A stretch of DNA of 64,000 bases. It comes from UBA1479 sp964012715 (GTDB taxonomy: Bacteria > Pseudomonadota > Alphaproteobacteria > Rhodospirillales > Casp-alpha2). Below the pieces are notes generated by a model that was given only the letters and a program-made list of their open reading frames with translations, ran no database searches and was not told the origin of the DNA. Position 1 is the stretch's first letter. Every line of letters starts with the position of its first letter. The translations under genes and the position numbers were made by a program. The DNA is taken from positions 8,090 to 72,089 of the forward strand of contig CAXGUG010000006.1 of NCBI GenBank assembly GCA_964012715.1. Direction: 5' to 3'. Of the stretch, positions 1 to 8,636 are shown one piece after another.

Positions 1-415
1 CGATCTGGTCACGCCGAACGAACGGGAAGCCCGCTTTGCGCTGGGCGATCAAGATTCGACGGTCGGCGCCTTGGCGGGAGCATTGGTCGATGCCAATGCC
101 TGTAAATTGCTGATCCTTAAGCTCGGCGACCGTGGCGCCTTCGTGTCCCGGCCGTCATTCGGCGATGGTGACGGGAATTATTTTTCCGTCGACAGCTTCG
201 CCCGAAACATCGCGGACGCCGTGGGTGCCGGTGACGCCCTGTTGTCGTACGCGACCATGGCAATGCTCGCGACGGGCAACGAAGTAATCGCCGGAATTCT
301 TGGCTCCATGGCTGCCGCCTGCGAATGCGAGATCGACGGCAACGTGCCGATCAAGCCGGGAGACGTTTTGGCCCGGATTGATCAAGTCGAGAAGGCCGCG
401 GGTTACGGCGGATGA
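1..415 (+). CDS. PfkB-family sugar kinase, C-terminal part (5' end outside window)
   Basis: About 137 residues are visible, read from base 2; the N-terminus is cut by the window edge. The fragment starts with a TPNE segment, as in RfaE/HldE-type kinases, and has the PfkB signature GAGDA at visible residues 75-79, whose Asp is the catalytic base in the family. These enzymes phosphorylate sugars or sugar phosphates with ATP in the cytoplasm. A heptose-7-phosphate-type kinase is the closest guess from the TPNE segment, but the substrate cannot be fixed from this piece. The stop overlaps the ATG of the next gene (ATGA), so it is the upstream member of the same operon. Confidence 0.75.
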   Translation, partial: DLVTPNEREARFALGDQDSTVGALAGALVDANACKLLILKLGDRGAFVSRPSFGDGDGNYFSVDSFARNIADAVGAGDALLSYATMAMLATGNEVIAGILGSMAAACECEIDGNVPIKPGDVLARIDQVEKAAGYGG

Positions 416-1374
416 ACGGCATGCGCGTAATCGTTGTCGGCATGGGCGTCCAAGGCGCCAAGCGGCTAGCCGTGGCTGGTGCTGATGCGGTCGCGACGGT
501 CGATCCGTTCAAGGACGGCGTCGATTACCGTGACGTTCGCGACGTGCCGTTGGGCGATTTTGACGCGGCGCTGTTATGCATTCCGGACGAAGCGAAGATC
601 GATCTGATGACCTACCTGCTTGAAGCGGGGAAACATATTTTGGTCGAGAAGCCGGTCCTGTCCCATTCGGACGATGACCTGTCGCGCCTAGCCGCGTTGG
701 CCGAAAAATCCGGCGCGGTTTGCTACACCGCTTACAATCACCGGTTCGAGCCGCATTTCGTCCGCATGCGCGACCTGATCCAAAGCGGCCGCCTGGGCGA
801 GATCTATTCGATCCGCATGTTCTACGGCAACGGAACCGCGCGCCTAGTCCGCGACAGCGCTTGGCGCGATCAGGGTGCTGGGGTGCTCCCCGATCTGGGC
901 AGCCACTTGCTCGATACGTTGCGGTTCTGGATGGGCGACGATTTCAATCCGGAGTTCCGTATCACCGGCGCTTATCGTCATGAAAATCGTTCCTTCGATC
1001 AGGTCATCGTCACCGCAGACGGCGCTGTCGCCATCCAGTTGGAAATGACGATGCTGAGCTGGCGCAATCATCATGTCACCGAAGTCCTGGCCGAAAAGGG
1101 AAGTGCCCATATCGAAAGCCTGTGCAAATGGGGGCCCTCGACCTTCACCCACCGCACGCGCATTCTGCCGAGCGGCCGTCCGCCGGAAGAGGCCGTCACT
1201 CTGGTTCAAAGCGATCCCACTTGGGAGCTGGAATACGATCATTTCGTTACCCTGTGCCGCGACAAGCCGGGCAGCCACAACCTGGATAACGACCTGTGGC
1301 TTAATCGGACCTTGCGCGAGTTGGCCGCCCAAGCCGGTGTGACCGAATTGACGCGGGATAGCGCGGACGCATGA
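412..1374 (+). CDS. Gfo/Idh/MocA family NAD(P)-dependent oxidoreductase
   Basis: This 320-residue protein is a sugar or nucleotide-sugar oxidoreductase. A Rossmann motif GMGVQG sits at residues 10-15 and the family's EKP motif, whose Lys is catalytic, at residues 79-81. The C-terminal half is the alpha/beta sheet domain typical of Gfo/Idh/MocA. Length is normal for the family. Its start overlaps the kinase stop and its own stop overlaps the next start (both ATGA), so it is translationally coupled on both sides. The likely job is oxidation or reduction of a ring carbon of the sugar handled by this operon; the substrate is unknown. An ATG at 421 is an alternative start, three codons in. Confidence 0.85.
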   Translation: MNGMRVIVVGMGVQGAKRLAVAGADAVATVDPFKDGVDYRDVRDVPLGDFDAALLCIPDEAKIDLMTYLLEAGKHILVEKPVLSHSDDDLSRLAALAEKSGAVCYTAYNHRFEPHFVRMRDLIQSGRLGEIYSIRMFYGNGTARLVRDSAWRDQGAGVLPDLGSHLLDTLRFWMGDDFNPEFRITGAYRHENRSFDQVIVTADGAVAIQLEMTMLSWRNHHVTEVLAEKGSAHIESLCKWGPSTFTHRTRILPSGRPPEEAVTLVQSDPTWELEYDHFVTLCRDKPGSHNLDNDLWLNRTLRELAAQAGVTELTRDSADA

Positions 1375-2663
1375 CCAAACCCGTCATCGGATTTGCAGGC
1401 CTGACGCATCTCGGCCTCAACATGGCCGCCGCTACAGTGGCGCGGGGGTTCGACGTCGTCGGGTTTCACGAAGACGCCCAACTTGTCGCGGAAATATCCA
1501 CCGGTCACCTGCCGGTAAACGAACCGGGCTTGGACGATATGTTCACCGCCCATCGCGAGCGCCTAAGCTTCACTGCCGACGCCGCCGCGCTGTCCGCCTG
1601 TGACGTGGTCTATATTTCTGTAGACGTGCCAACCGATGACCGGGGACAAAGCGACCTCCGCCCTATCCTGGGCATCATCGCGACGGTCGAGGAAGCGATC
1701 CGGCCCGACGCTCTGCTGGTCGTGCTCTGTCAAGTGCCGCCCGGCTTCACCCGCCAGCTGCCCCGCGATCCGGCCCGTCTTTATTATCAGGTCGAAACCC
1801 TGATATTCGGCCGCGCCGTCGAGCGCGCGATGTATCCGGAACGGTTCATCATCGGTTGCGCCGACCCGGCCCAACCGATCGACCCGCGGATGACTTACTA
1901 TCTGTCCTCATTCGATTGTCCGATTCTGCCGATGCGCTATGAGAGCGCCGAGTTGGCGAAGATCTCGATCAACATGTGTCTGGTTGCATCGATCGGCGTC
2001 GCCAACACGATGGCCGAAGTCTGCGAGAACGTCGGCGCCGATTGGTCCGAAATTATTCCGGCTCTCCGGTTGGATGCGCGGATCGGCCCGAAGAGCTATA
2101 TCGCGCCGGGCCTGGGCCTCGCGGGGGGAAACCTGGAACGCGATCTCGCCACCGTCATCAGCCTTGCCGACGGCCACGGCAGCGACGCCGGGATCGTCCG
2201 GGCCTGGATCGCCAACAGCGGCTATCGCAAAGACTGGTGCCACCGGGTCTTGGAAACAGAAGTCCTCGACGACGACCCGGATGCGAGAATCGGCCTGCTG
2301 GGTCTCGCCTATAAAGAAGACACCCATAGCACCAAGAACGCCCCGTCCCTGGCCCTGCTGCGTCATCTCGATCCGACGCAAGTTACCGCCCACGACCCGG
2401 TGGTGCGCGCCGCCGATGCGATGCCCGGTCTGGGCGCCGCTGCTGATCCGTTGGCGGCCTGCGACGGCGCCGATGCTGTGGTTATCATCACACCCTGGCC
2501 GGTTTATCGCACACTCGATCCGGCGGCGATTGCTGCCCGCATGCGCGGTCACACGTTGATCGATCCGTACGGCTTGTTGCCTGACGCCGCCGTCGCGGCG
2601 GCTGGGCTGGACCATTTCGTTCTTGGCCGCGCACCCCTGCGCGCCGACAGCACATCAAATTGA
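1371..2663 (+). CDS. UDP-glucose/GDP-mannose dehydrogenase-like protein lacking the catalytic Cys
   Basis: This 430-residue protein has the three-part architecture of nucleotide-sugar 6-dehydrogenases: an N-terminal Rossmann domain (GFAGLTHLG, residues 7-15), a central helix with Lys197 and Asn201 in the family's K-x3-N spacing, and a C-terminal nucleotide-sugar domain with GLAYKEDTHSTKNAP. The normally conserved GFGGSCFPKD block, whose Cys carries the thiohemiacetal, here reads GLAGGNLERD (residues 249-258), so Asn254 replaces Cys. Ordinary two-step oxidation to a uronic acid is therefore doubtful. It may act as a one-step dehydrogenase, an epimerase or a binding protein. It overlaps the preceding gene by ATGA. 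Confidence 0.75.
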   Translation: MTKPVIGFAGLTHLGLNMAAATVARGFDVVGFHEDAQLVAEISTGHLPVNEPGLDDMFTAHRERLSFTADAAALSACDVVYISVDVPTDDRGQSDLRPILGIIATVEEAIRPDALLVVLCQVPPGFTRQLPRDPARLYYQVETLIFGRAVERAMYPERFIIGCADPAQPIDPRMTYYLSSFDCPILPMRYESAELAKISINMCLVASIGVANTMAEVCENVGADWSEIIPALRLDARIGPKSYIAPGLGLAGGNLERDLATVISLADGHGSDAGIVRAWIANSGYRKDWCHRVLETEVLDDDPDARIGLLGLAYKEDTHSTKNAPSLALLRHLDPTQVTAHDPVVRAADAMPGLGAAADPLAACDGADAVVIITPWPVYRTLDPAAIAARMRGHTLIDPYGLLPDAAVAAAGLDHFVLGRAPLRADSTSN

Positions 2664-2673
2664 AGGACCAGGC

Positions 2674-3561
2674 ATGCTTGAGCACCTGAACCCGCAACCG
2701 CAATCGCCGAGCCGCGTCGTCGTCTTGGGCGCCGCCGGTTTCGTCGGCCGGACCACGGTCGCCGCGTTCGAAGGCGACGATACGCCGGTGTTGGCCCTGG
2801 GCCGCGCCGAGGTCGATCTTCTGGCCGACACCGCCGCCGAGACCCTGGCCGGTCAGTTGCGAGAGGACGATACCTTCGTCGTCATTTCCGCCGAAGCGCC
2901 CTGCAAGGACGCCGCGATGTTGGAACGCAACATCCGCATGATGCGGGCCGTGACCGATGCCCTGGGCAAAGTTCAACCCGCGCACGTCATTTACGTCAGT
3001 TCCGACGCCGTCTATGCCGACAGCACCGGACCGTTGAGCGAAACGTCCTGCGCCGAGCCGGGCTCGCTCCATGGGGTGATGCATCTGGCGCGGGAACTGA
3101 TGCTCAAGGATGCGGTCAAGGGGCCGCTCGCCATTCTGCGCCCGACGTTGATCTACGGTGCCGCCGATCCGCATAACGGTTACGGCCCGAACCGGTTCCG
3201 CCGCCTTTCCGCCGAAGGGCAAGAGATCGTCCTGTTCGGCGAAGGCGAAGAACGTCGCGACCATGTCGATGTCCGCGACGTCGCCGGGCTGATTCGCTTG
3301 ATCGCCAATCACAAATCGCAAGGCGTATTGAACGCCGCAACCGGTGTGGTCACTTCTTTCCGGGAAATCGCGGAAATGGTTGTGGCGCTCGCCGCCAATA
3401 AAGTTGCGATCAAAGGTTCGCCGCGCCAAGGCGCAATGCCGCACAACGGATACCGCCCGTTCGATCCCGCCGCCACCAAGACGGCGTTCCCGGCATTTTC
3501 CTACACAACGCTGGCGGATGGCCTGGCTCGCGCCCAGACGGAATCGACGGAGCGTTCTTGA
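2674..3561 (+). CDS. NAD-dependent epimerase/dehydratase-family protein with altered Tyr/Lys dyad
   Basis: This 295-residue extended short-chain dehydrogenase has a nucleotide-binding GAAGFVG at residues 19-25 and an SSDAVY segment at 109-114. Where the family has Y-x3-K it reads H-G-V-M-H (His133, His137), so the usual catalytic pair is replaced. I chose ATG 2674 because a GAAGGA-like ribosome site lies just before it (about 2661-2667); an in-frame codon at 2623 would add 17 residues lying inside the upstream gene. The following methyltransferase starts inside its stop (TTGA). It probably modifies a nucleotide-linked sugar with the neighbouring dehydrogenase-like protein. Confidence 0.75.
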   Translation: MLEHLNPQPQSPSRVVVLGAAGFVGRTTVAAFEGDDTPVLALGRAEVDLLADTAAETLAGQLREDDTFVVISAEAPCKDAAMLERNIRMMRAVTDALGKVQPAHVIYVSSDAVYADSTGPLSETSCAEPGSLHGVMHLARELMLKDAVKGPLAILRPTLIYGAADPHNGYGPNRFRRLSAEGQEIVLFGEGEERRDHVDVRDVAGLIRLIANHKSQGVLNAATGVVTSFREIAEMVVALAANKVAIKGSPRQGAMPHNGYRPFDPAATKTAFPAFSYTTLADGLARAQTESTERS

Positions 3562-4214
3562 CCGTGGCTCAAGTCGATCTTCTCCGGTCGCTGCCGAAGA
3601 CAAAGCGCAACGTCGGCGCGCGGGAAACGGCCAAGACCGAAGAACACATTCGCATTTCATGTGAATTCGGAGAGATGTATTTCGACGGGCCGCGCGAATA
3701 CGGCTACGGCGGTTACCGTTACGACGGTCGCTGGAAACCCGTGGCCAAGGACATCGTGACCCACTTCGGATTGAAGCCCGGTGACCGCGTCCTGGACGTC
3801 GGCTGCGCCAAAGGTTTCCTGGTCAAGGACCTGTTGGCAATCGGTATCGACGCCTATGGCATCGACGTTTCCAAATACGCGTTGATGAATTGCGAACCCG
3901 AAGTCGTCGGGCGGCTGCAGGTTGGGTCTTGCGACGACCTGCCGTTCCCGGACAAAAGTTTCGACGCCGTGCTGGCGATCAACATCATCCACAACATGGA
4001 CCGAGGTGGATGCATTCGCGCTCTGCGCGAGATGGAACGCCTTGCGCCCGGCAAGGGCTTCATCCAGGTCGACAGCTACCACACCCCGGAACAGAAAGCG
4101 GTTTTCGAAAGCTGGGTTCTGACCGCCAAGTTCTACGATTACCCCGAAGGCTGGCTGAAGGTGTTCGATGAAGCCGGATATACCGGGGATTGGGATTGGA
4201 CCGTCATCGAATGA
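3558..4214 (+). CDS. SAM-dependent methyltransferase, class I
   Basis: This 218-residue cytoplasmic protein has SAM-binding motif I VLDVGCAKG at residues 78-86, followed by an acidic post-I strand (GIDVSKYA) and a DLPFPDKSFDAVLAI segment, the usual type-11 layout. It starts with TTG at 3558 in a TTGA overlap with the epimerase stop and ends in an ATGA overlap with the next gene. The acceptor is unknown; its position among sugar oxidoreductases suggests an O- or C-methylated nucleotide sugar. An N-terminal stretch of about 35 residues precedes the fold and is not recognised. Confidence 0.8.
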   Translation: MTVAQVDLLRSLPKTKRNVGARETAKTEEHIRISCEFGEMYFDGPREYGYGGYRYDGRWKPVAKDIVTHFGLKPGDRVLDVGCAKGFLVKDLLAIGIDAYGIDVSKYALMNCEPEVVGRLQVGSCDDLPFPDKSFDAVLAINIIHNMDRGGCIRALREMERLAPGKGFIQVDSYHTPEQKAVFESWVLTAKFYDYPEGWLKVFDEAGYTGDWDWTVIE

Positions 4215-5095
4215 AGATTTTGGTGACCGGCGCCGGCGGCTTCGCAGGTGGGGCCATCGCCAAGAAACTGGCGCAGGCGGGATACGACGTGACGGGCACC
4301 GTCCGGCCCGGTTCGCCCCGGCCGTTGCCAACCTCCGGTCTGGCGATCGCCGAAGCCGACCTTTCGAACGCCGATTCTTTATTCGCCCTGGGCAGCGGGT
4401 TCACCGCCGTCATCCATGCGGCGGCAACGGTCGACCGGCCGGGTGTAACCGCATCACAGTTGTTTCGCGACAACATGCAAGCCACGTTCAATACGGTTCA
4501 ATTCGCGCAACGGAATGAAGTCGGTCGGTTCATCTACATGTCTTCTGTGTCGGTGCATGGGCGGATCAACGGGCCCGTCGTAGACCACGAGACCCCGATC
4601 ATCGACCCCAGTCCCTATGGATATTCAAAGCGACTGGGTGAATTGTTGTTGAACGAAATCCCGGACGGATTGGGCGCCGTTTCTCTTCGACTGCCCGGCG
4701 TCGTCGGGCCGGGCGGGCATTCCAACTGGTTGACCCGCACCTGCGAGACTTTGGCCGCCGGAAACGGCATCACGATTCGAAATCCCGACGCGCGGTTCAA
4801 CAACGCCGTCCACACGGACGATCTCTCAAGTTTCTGCGAAGCTTTGCTGCATCTTCCGTTAACCGGCCATCGCGCGATGCCCTTGGCCGCCGGGGGCGAC
4901 CTGTCCATCCGCGACGTCGCCGACAGATTGCAGGCCCGCTTGGGCGGCGGCCCGATCAAGATCGAGGCCGGCGGCTCCGCTCCGTTCGTGATCGATGACG
5001 GTTTCGCCCGCCGGGAATTGAATTACCGGTCCATGGAAACCGGCCCGTTGCTGGACCGTCTGGCAGACGACATTCGGGCCGCGAAAGTTCAATGA
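4211..5095 (+). CDS. NAD-dependent epimerase/dehydratase family protein
   Basis: This 294-residue extended short-chain dehydrogenase has nucleotide-binding TGAGGFAG at residues 6-13, SSVSVHG after the third strand, and an intact YGYSK catalytic motif, unlike the homologue two genes upstream. The start is ATG 4211, overlapping the methyltransferase stop as ATGA; an in-frame codon at 4190 would only add seven residues inside the upstream gene. It should epimerise, dehydrate or reduce a nucleotide sugar. The substrate is unknown. Its stop overlaps the start at 5092. Confidence 0.82.
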   Translation: MKILVTGAGGFAGGAIAKKLAQAGYDVTGTVRPGSPRPLPTSGLAIAEADLSNADSLFALGSGFTAVIHAAATVDRPGVTASQLFRDNMQATFNTVQFAQRNEVGRFIYMSSVSVHGRINGPVVDHETPIIDPSPYGYSKRLGELLLNEIPDGLGAVSLRLPGVVGPGGHSNWLTRTCETLAAGNGITIRNPDARFNNAVHTDDLSSFCEALLHLPLTGHRAMPLAAGGDLSIRDVADRLQARLGGGPIKIEAGGSAPFVIDDGFARRELNYRSMETGPLLDRLADDIRAAKVQ

Positions 5096-6360
5096 GCCCG
5101 GCCGCGATGACATTTCCAAGTGCACTCAGCCGATTCGGCGCGCACGCGCGAAAAGCCGCTGCCGATCCGAAGCGAGCGGCCCGTATCGTTGTCGACGCCG
5201 TTCTGATCTACACGGTCGGGATAGCCCTCGCGCTTGCGGCGCGCATCCTCCGGCCTGTCCTGCACATCCGGTTTTCTTCGATCGACGGAAGGCGCATCGG
5301 ACACTTCATCGGCATGTGCGAAATCTATCTTTGCGAACGCGCGCTCGGACATCACAAAGGCTTCACCGATATACATACCTCGACCAAAGTCGGCAATTCA
5401 CAGAGCGATAGCACACCGCCCAACAAATTAATTTGGCGGCTCTACGATGAACAACTTCACTTCAATGAGTGGGCTCGATACGCGGTTGCCGCGAATGAAA
5501 TACTACCGGGCGCGAAGAAACATCAAACGCCGATTTCAGGCCCCGATTACACCGGCCTCATGGAAAGAGTCCCCGCCCAGATCAAATTGCCGGAAACGGT
5601 AATTGATGCAGGAAACCAGTGGGCAAAAGATTCAGGAATCAGCCTTGATCAAGAAATGGTGGTTTTCGCGAACAGAGATAGCGCACACCTGTCCCATAGA
5701 TTCAGTTCGAAGGATTGGTCGTATCATGACTACCGGGACAACAGTATTGCATCAATGACTCCCATGGCCGAAGCCATGACGGCGCGAGGCTACCTAGCCG
5801 TGCGGATCGGCGCCCACGCGGAAGAACCCATCCATTCTGAAAATCCTTGGATATTCGACCTACCGTTTTCCGGACGGACCGAGGAGATCGAACTCTTTGT
5901 GTCAAATCGCTGCAGATTCTTCATTGTGACCACCTCTGGCATTGGCGATCTAGGACGCATGTTTCGCAAACCCGTGGCCTGCACGAATACCGCCCCGTTC
6001 CTCACCGTTGTACGTTTAAAAACCCAGCCGGCCGATTTATGGATTCCCAAACATCATTGGTCAGTCGAGCAAAAGCGCTTCATGACCTTTTCTGAAATCG
6101 TCGAATGCGGTGCCGGCCATTTCGATAGGACTGAACAGTACAGTGCGAATGGCATCGAATTGGTCGAAAATACGGCCGAAGAAATAACCGATATCGCCCT
6201 TGAAACAGACGCCATCTTATCCGGCCACCATCACATCGGCGCCGCCGAGCAAAGACTGTACGATCGATTTTGGAAGATCGCGCTTGAAGGAAGAAAATGG
6301 ACCGGAGAGTCCAGGATTGCGCTTTCATTCCTGAGCCGCCACTCACATTTGGTCAGGTAA
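5092..6360 (+). CDS. Putative glycosyltransferase of the TIGR04372 family
   Basis: This 422-residue protein resembles the TIGR04372 putative glycosyltransferases: residues around 200-240 carry the family's run of aromatic and charged residues (DWSYHDYRDNSI) followed by a conserved 'methionine ... G(Y) ... R(I)G' segment. Residues about 28-50 are hydrophobic and could anchor the protein to the inner membrane. It begins with ATG 5092 in an ATGA overlap with the epimerase. Base composition becomes clearly more AT-rich from about 5400 onward, which suggests a different origin from the genes before it. Donor and acceptor sugars are unknown. Confidence 0.65.
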   Translation: MSPAAMTFPSALSRFGAHARKAAADPKRAARIVVDAVLIYTVGIALALAARILRPVLHIRFSSIDGRRIGHFIGMCEIYLCERALGHHKGFTDIHTSTKVGNSQSDSTPPNKLIWRLYDEQLHFNEWARYAVAANEILPGAKKHQTPISGPDYTGLMERVPAQIKLPETVIDAGNQWAKDSGISLDQEMVVFANRDSAHLSHRFSSKDWSYHDYRDNSIASMTPMAEAMTARGYLAVRIGAHAEEPIHSENPWIFDLPFSGRTEEIELFVSNRCRFFIVTTSGIGDLGRMFRKPVACTNTAPFLTVVRLKTQPADLWIPKHHWSVEQKRFMTFSEIVECGAGHFDRTEQYSANGIELVENTAEEITDIALETDAILSGHHHIGAAEQRLYDRFWKIALEGRKWTGESRIALSFLSRHSHLVR

Positions 6361-6365
6361 CCCGC

Positions 6366-6385
6366 CGGTCCCTATTCAGGGATCG
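6366..6385 (+). other. Short hairpin between genes
   Basis: An 8-bp stem (one G-T pair) with an ATTC loop lies six bases after the glycosyltransferase stop. No T-run follows, so it is not a standard terminator. It could be an mRNA-stabilising or attenuating hairpin ahead of the methyltransferase at 6421. Confidence 0.3.
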
Positions 6386-6420
6386 ATAGCGGCCTACGAA
6401 TAGAAAAATCAGAGGAACTA

Positions 6421-7458
6421 ATGGGAAAAAATCAGATTATCGCCACCTTGGGCACGGACGGCGATACCTCGACGTCGATCAACGGCACCTGGTTCGACTT
6501 CAAAGAAGGGGTATTCGTTTCGCCTGATGAGCATTCATCCGATCAGGCTCAAACAGGAGATCTCTTCGGGTATTTTTGGCAAAAAGAGGACGAGGGACAA
6601 AACTTCTCGAACGATCCTGAATCATCCGACTTGGCACGATATATTGCCTACAGCGTTCGGCGCGACTTTCCGGGAAGGGATGCCTTTTTACAGTCCTTTA
6701 TCACCGAGTCTCCCAACGACAAGGTCGCCTGCCTTGATGCCGGTTGCGGCATCGCCAGTTCATTTCTATCCTTTTTCAAGGGAGCCCTTGATTCCATCGA
6801 CTATTGCGGAATCGACATCTCATCCTCAATCTGGATCGCTCGGAAAAATCTGATAGCACACGGTCTCGACCCGCTTCTCATTAGAGGAGACATAGCGAGG
6901 GTTTCCCTACCTAAAGACCTGTTTGACATCGTTTATTGCCCTTACGTATTGCAACATACCGATGCCCCGCTTGCGACCTTACGGAATATCATTCACCCGC
7001 TGCGCATAGGCGGCGGCGCGATTCTTAGTCATACACGCCCTTTCGCGCCGTTACGCACCTTCTCAGACAACATGATTCGCGAACAGATCCGCGACATGGA
7101 CCATGAAACAAAGATGGAAAAGTTGGCCGCGTTGTCGGAACTTGCTCAGCAGCTCTTCAACATTAAGACGAAGATTAAACTAGAATCTCCAGTCGACGTT
7201 TTGGGCATCCCTGCCGGCGAGTACCCTCTTCAAGAGTTATTCTATGATTATTTTGTTCGGGCCTATTATGACGACTCTAGAACCTTCGACAATTGTAACC
7301 TTGAGAACCTCGACTGGTTCGGACCTAGTTATTACCATACCCTTTCCACGGAAAACTTCGTGACGGCCTGCGAAGAAAACGGACTAGAGATCATCTCAAT
7401 GAACACGACCGTGGGCACAACCTCCGTTCTTGCCCGTAAAATCTTCCACAAGGCGTAA
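6421..7458 (+). CDS. SAM-dependent methyltransferase
   Basis: This 345-residue protein has SAM-binding motif I CLDAGCGIA around residues 104-112, an acidic GIDISSS strand, and a later 'FDIVYCPYVLQHTD' segment of the type seen in class I small-molecule methyltransferases. About 90 residues precede the fold and are not recognised. The gene is AT-rich for this window: bases 6481-6540 hold 30 G or C of 60 and 7261-7320 hold 27 of 60. It follows the glycosyltransferase after a 60-base gap containing a hairpin. The target is probably a sugar or lipid-linked intermediate, but nothing in the sequence fixes it. Confidence 0.75.
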   Translation: MGKNQIIATLGTDGDTSTSINGTWFDFKEGVFVSPDEHSSDQAQTGDLFGYFWQKEDEGQNFSNDPESSDLARYIAYSVRRDFPGRDAFLQSFITESPNDKVACLDAGCGIASSFLSFFKGALDSIDYCGIDISSSIWIARKNLIAHGLDPLLIRGDIARVSLPKDLFDIVYCPYVLQHTDAPLATLRNIIHPLRIGGGAILSHTRPFAPLRTFSDNMIREQIRDMDHETKMEKLAALSELAQQLFNIKTKIKLESPVDVLGIPAGEYPLQELFYDYFVRAYYDDSRTFDNCNLENLDWFGPSYYHTLSTENFVTACEENGLEIISMNTTVGTTSVLARKIFHKA

Positions 7459-7520
7459 TCAACATCCGTCTTTGTTCCAGAATTCGGCGACCGTCGGCCG
7501 TGACCTGTTTTGATCACAAC

Positions 7521-7560
7521 GAAGTCGGCTTGAGTGTTCTGGCTCAACACGCCGACCTTC
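7521..7560 (+). promoter_or_regulatory. Long bulged hairpin in the 146-base gap before the E1-alpha gene
   Basis: GTCGGC (7524-7529) pairs with GCCGAC (7551-7556) and GTGTT (7534-7538) with AACAC (7546-7550), leaving a TTGA bulge and a 7-base loop. GAA (7521-7523) can extend the stem to TTC (7558-7560) across one bulged C. No T-tract follows on either strand, so a leader or attenuator element is more likely than a simple terminator. It is the most extended inverted repeat I noticed in an intergenic region here. Confidence 0.4.
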
Positions 7561-7604
7561 TTCGATAAGAAACTTACCGAACCCACGTTTTCGAAAAACA
7601 GGGC

Positions 7605-8579
7605 ATGAACATGGATCGAAACCTCCGAATTGAGCTGCACAAGACCATGATGCAACTCCGGCTGACGGAACAACGTCTGGCCGAAGTCTATAAAGAGCAG
7701 ATCATCCGCACGCCCGTTCACTTCGGCGTCGGCCAGGAAGCCGTGGCCGCAGGTGTATGCAAGGCCCTCGCCGAGGGGGATGTCGTGTATTCCCACCACC
7801 GCTGCCACAACCACTATCTGGCACAGGGTGGCGATCTTTATGGTCTGATCGCCGAATTGATGGGAAAGGCGGACGGATGCTCCCAAGGACGCGGCGGGTC
7901 CGTACACCTGACAGATCGTTCCAAGGGCTTCGTGATTTCCAGCGCCATCCTGGGGCAAACGGTCGCCGTTGCGACCGGCAGCGCATTGGCATTCAAGATG
8001 GACGGCGCCAAGAACGTCGCCGTGCCGTTCCTGGGCGATGCGACGCTTGAAGAGGGCGGCTTCTGGGAAAGCTTGAACTATGCCGCGATTCACGGGCTGC
8101 CCGTGTTGTTCGTGTGCGAAAACAACGGCTATTCAACGGAAAGCCCGCCCCATGTCCGCGAACCCGCGGGCACGACCCTATCCGGGCGTGTCGCCGGGTT
8201 CGGCGTGACGACGGCGCAGGTCGACGGTAATGACATCGAAAAGGTCTACGCCGCCGCCGCCGACGCCGCAGAATATTGCCGCTCGGGCAAAGGACCGTTT
8301 TTCCTGGAATGCGCAACTTATCGCTGGTTGGAACACGTTGGGCCGTATTTCGACCACGAACTCGGCCGCTCGTACCGCTCGCAGGAAGAGGTCGAATCAT
8401 GGATGACCCGCGACCCATTGGCGGCCAGCCAAGCCAAGTTGATTGAAAACGGCGACGCGACGATCGACGAAATCGAAAGTTGGATGACACAGGTCATCGA
8501 CGAGATCGACCGAGCCATCGATAAAGCCCGGCAGGCGCCATGGCCCGAAGTCTCTACTCTTTTCGCCAATGTGTACTGA
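7605..8579 (+). CDS. Thiamine-diphosphate-dependent dehydrogenase E1 component, alpha subunit
   Basis: This 324-residue protein is the alpha subunit of a 2-oxoacid dehydrogenase-type E1. The thiamine-diphosphate/metal motif begins GDATLEEGG at residue 144 and ends in the expected ENN (172-174); HHRCHNHYLA and GRGGSVHL match the pyruvate/acetoin dehydrogenase subgroup. Alternative ATGs lie at 7605 and 7611; the GGG at 7601 suits 7611 better. The partner beta subunit follows after 57 bases. No E2 or E3 gene lies nearby, so the pair may move a two-carbon acyl unit onto a sugar rather than feed acetyl-CoA synthesis. Confidence 0.87.
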   Translation: MNMDRNLRIELHKTMMQLRLTEQRLAEVYKEQIIRTPVHFGVGQEAVAAGVCKALAEGDVVYSHHRCHNHYLAQGGDLYGLIAELMGKADGCSQGRGGSVHLTDRSKGFVISSAILGQTVAVATGSALAFKMDGAKNVAVPFLGDATLEEGGFWESLNYAAIHGLPVLFVCENNGYSTESPPHVREPAGTTLSGRVAGFGVTTAQVDGNDIEKVYAAAADAAEYCRSGKGPFFLECATYRWLEHVGPYFDHELGRSYRSQEEVESWMTRDPLAASQAKLIENGDATIDEIESWMTQVIDEIDRAIDKARQAPWPEVSTLFANVY

Positions 8580-8636
8580 CCCCATATACGCAGTGCGCTC
8601 AACTTTAGAAATTTACTCGACCTTGGGAGCCGCAAT

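Noticed and set aside
6366..6385. Rho-independent terminator after the TIGR04372 gene
   Set aside because: The stem is real but no T-run follows; kept only as a low-confidence hairpin.
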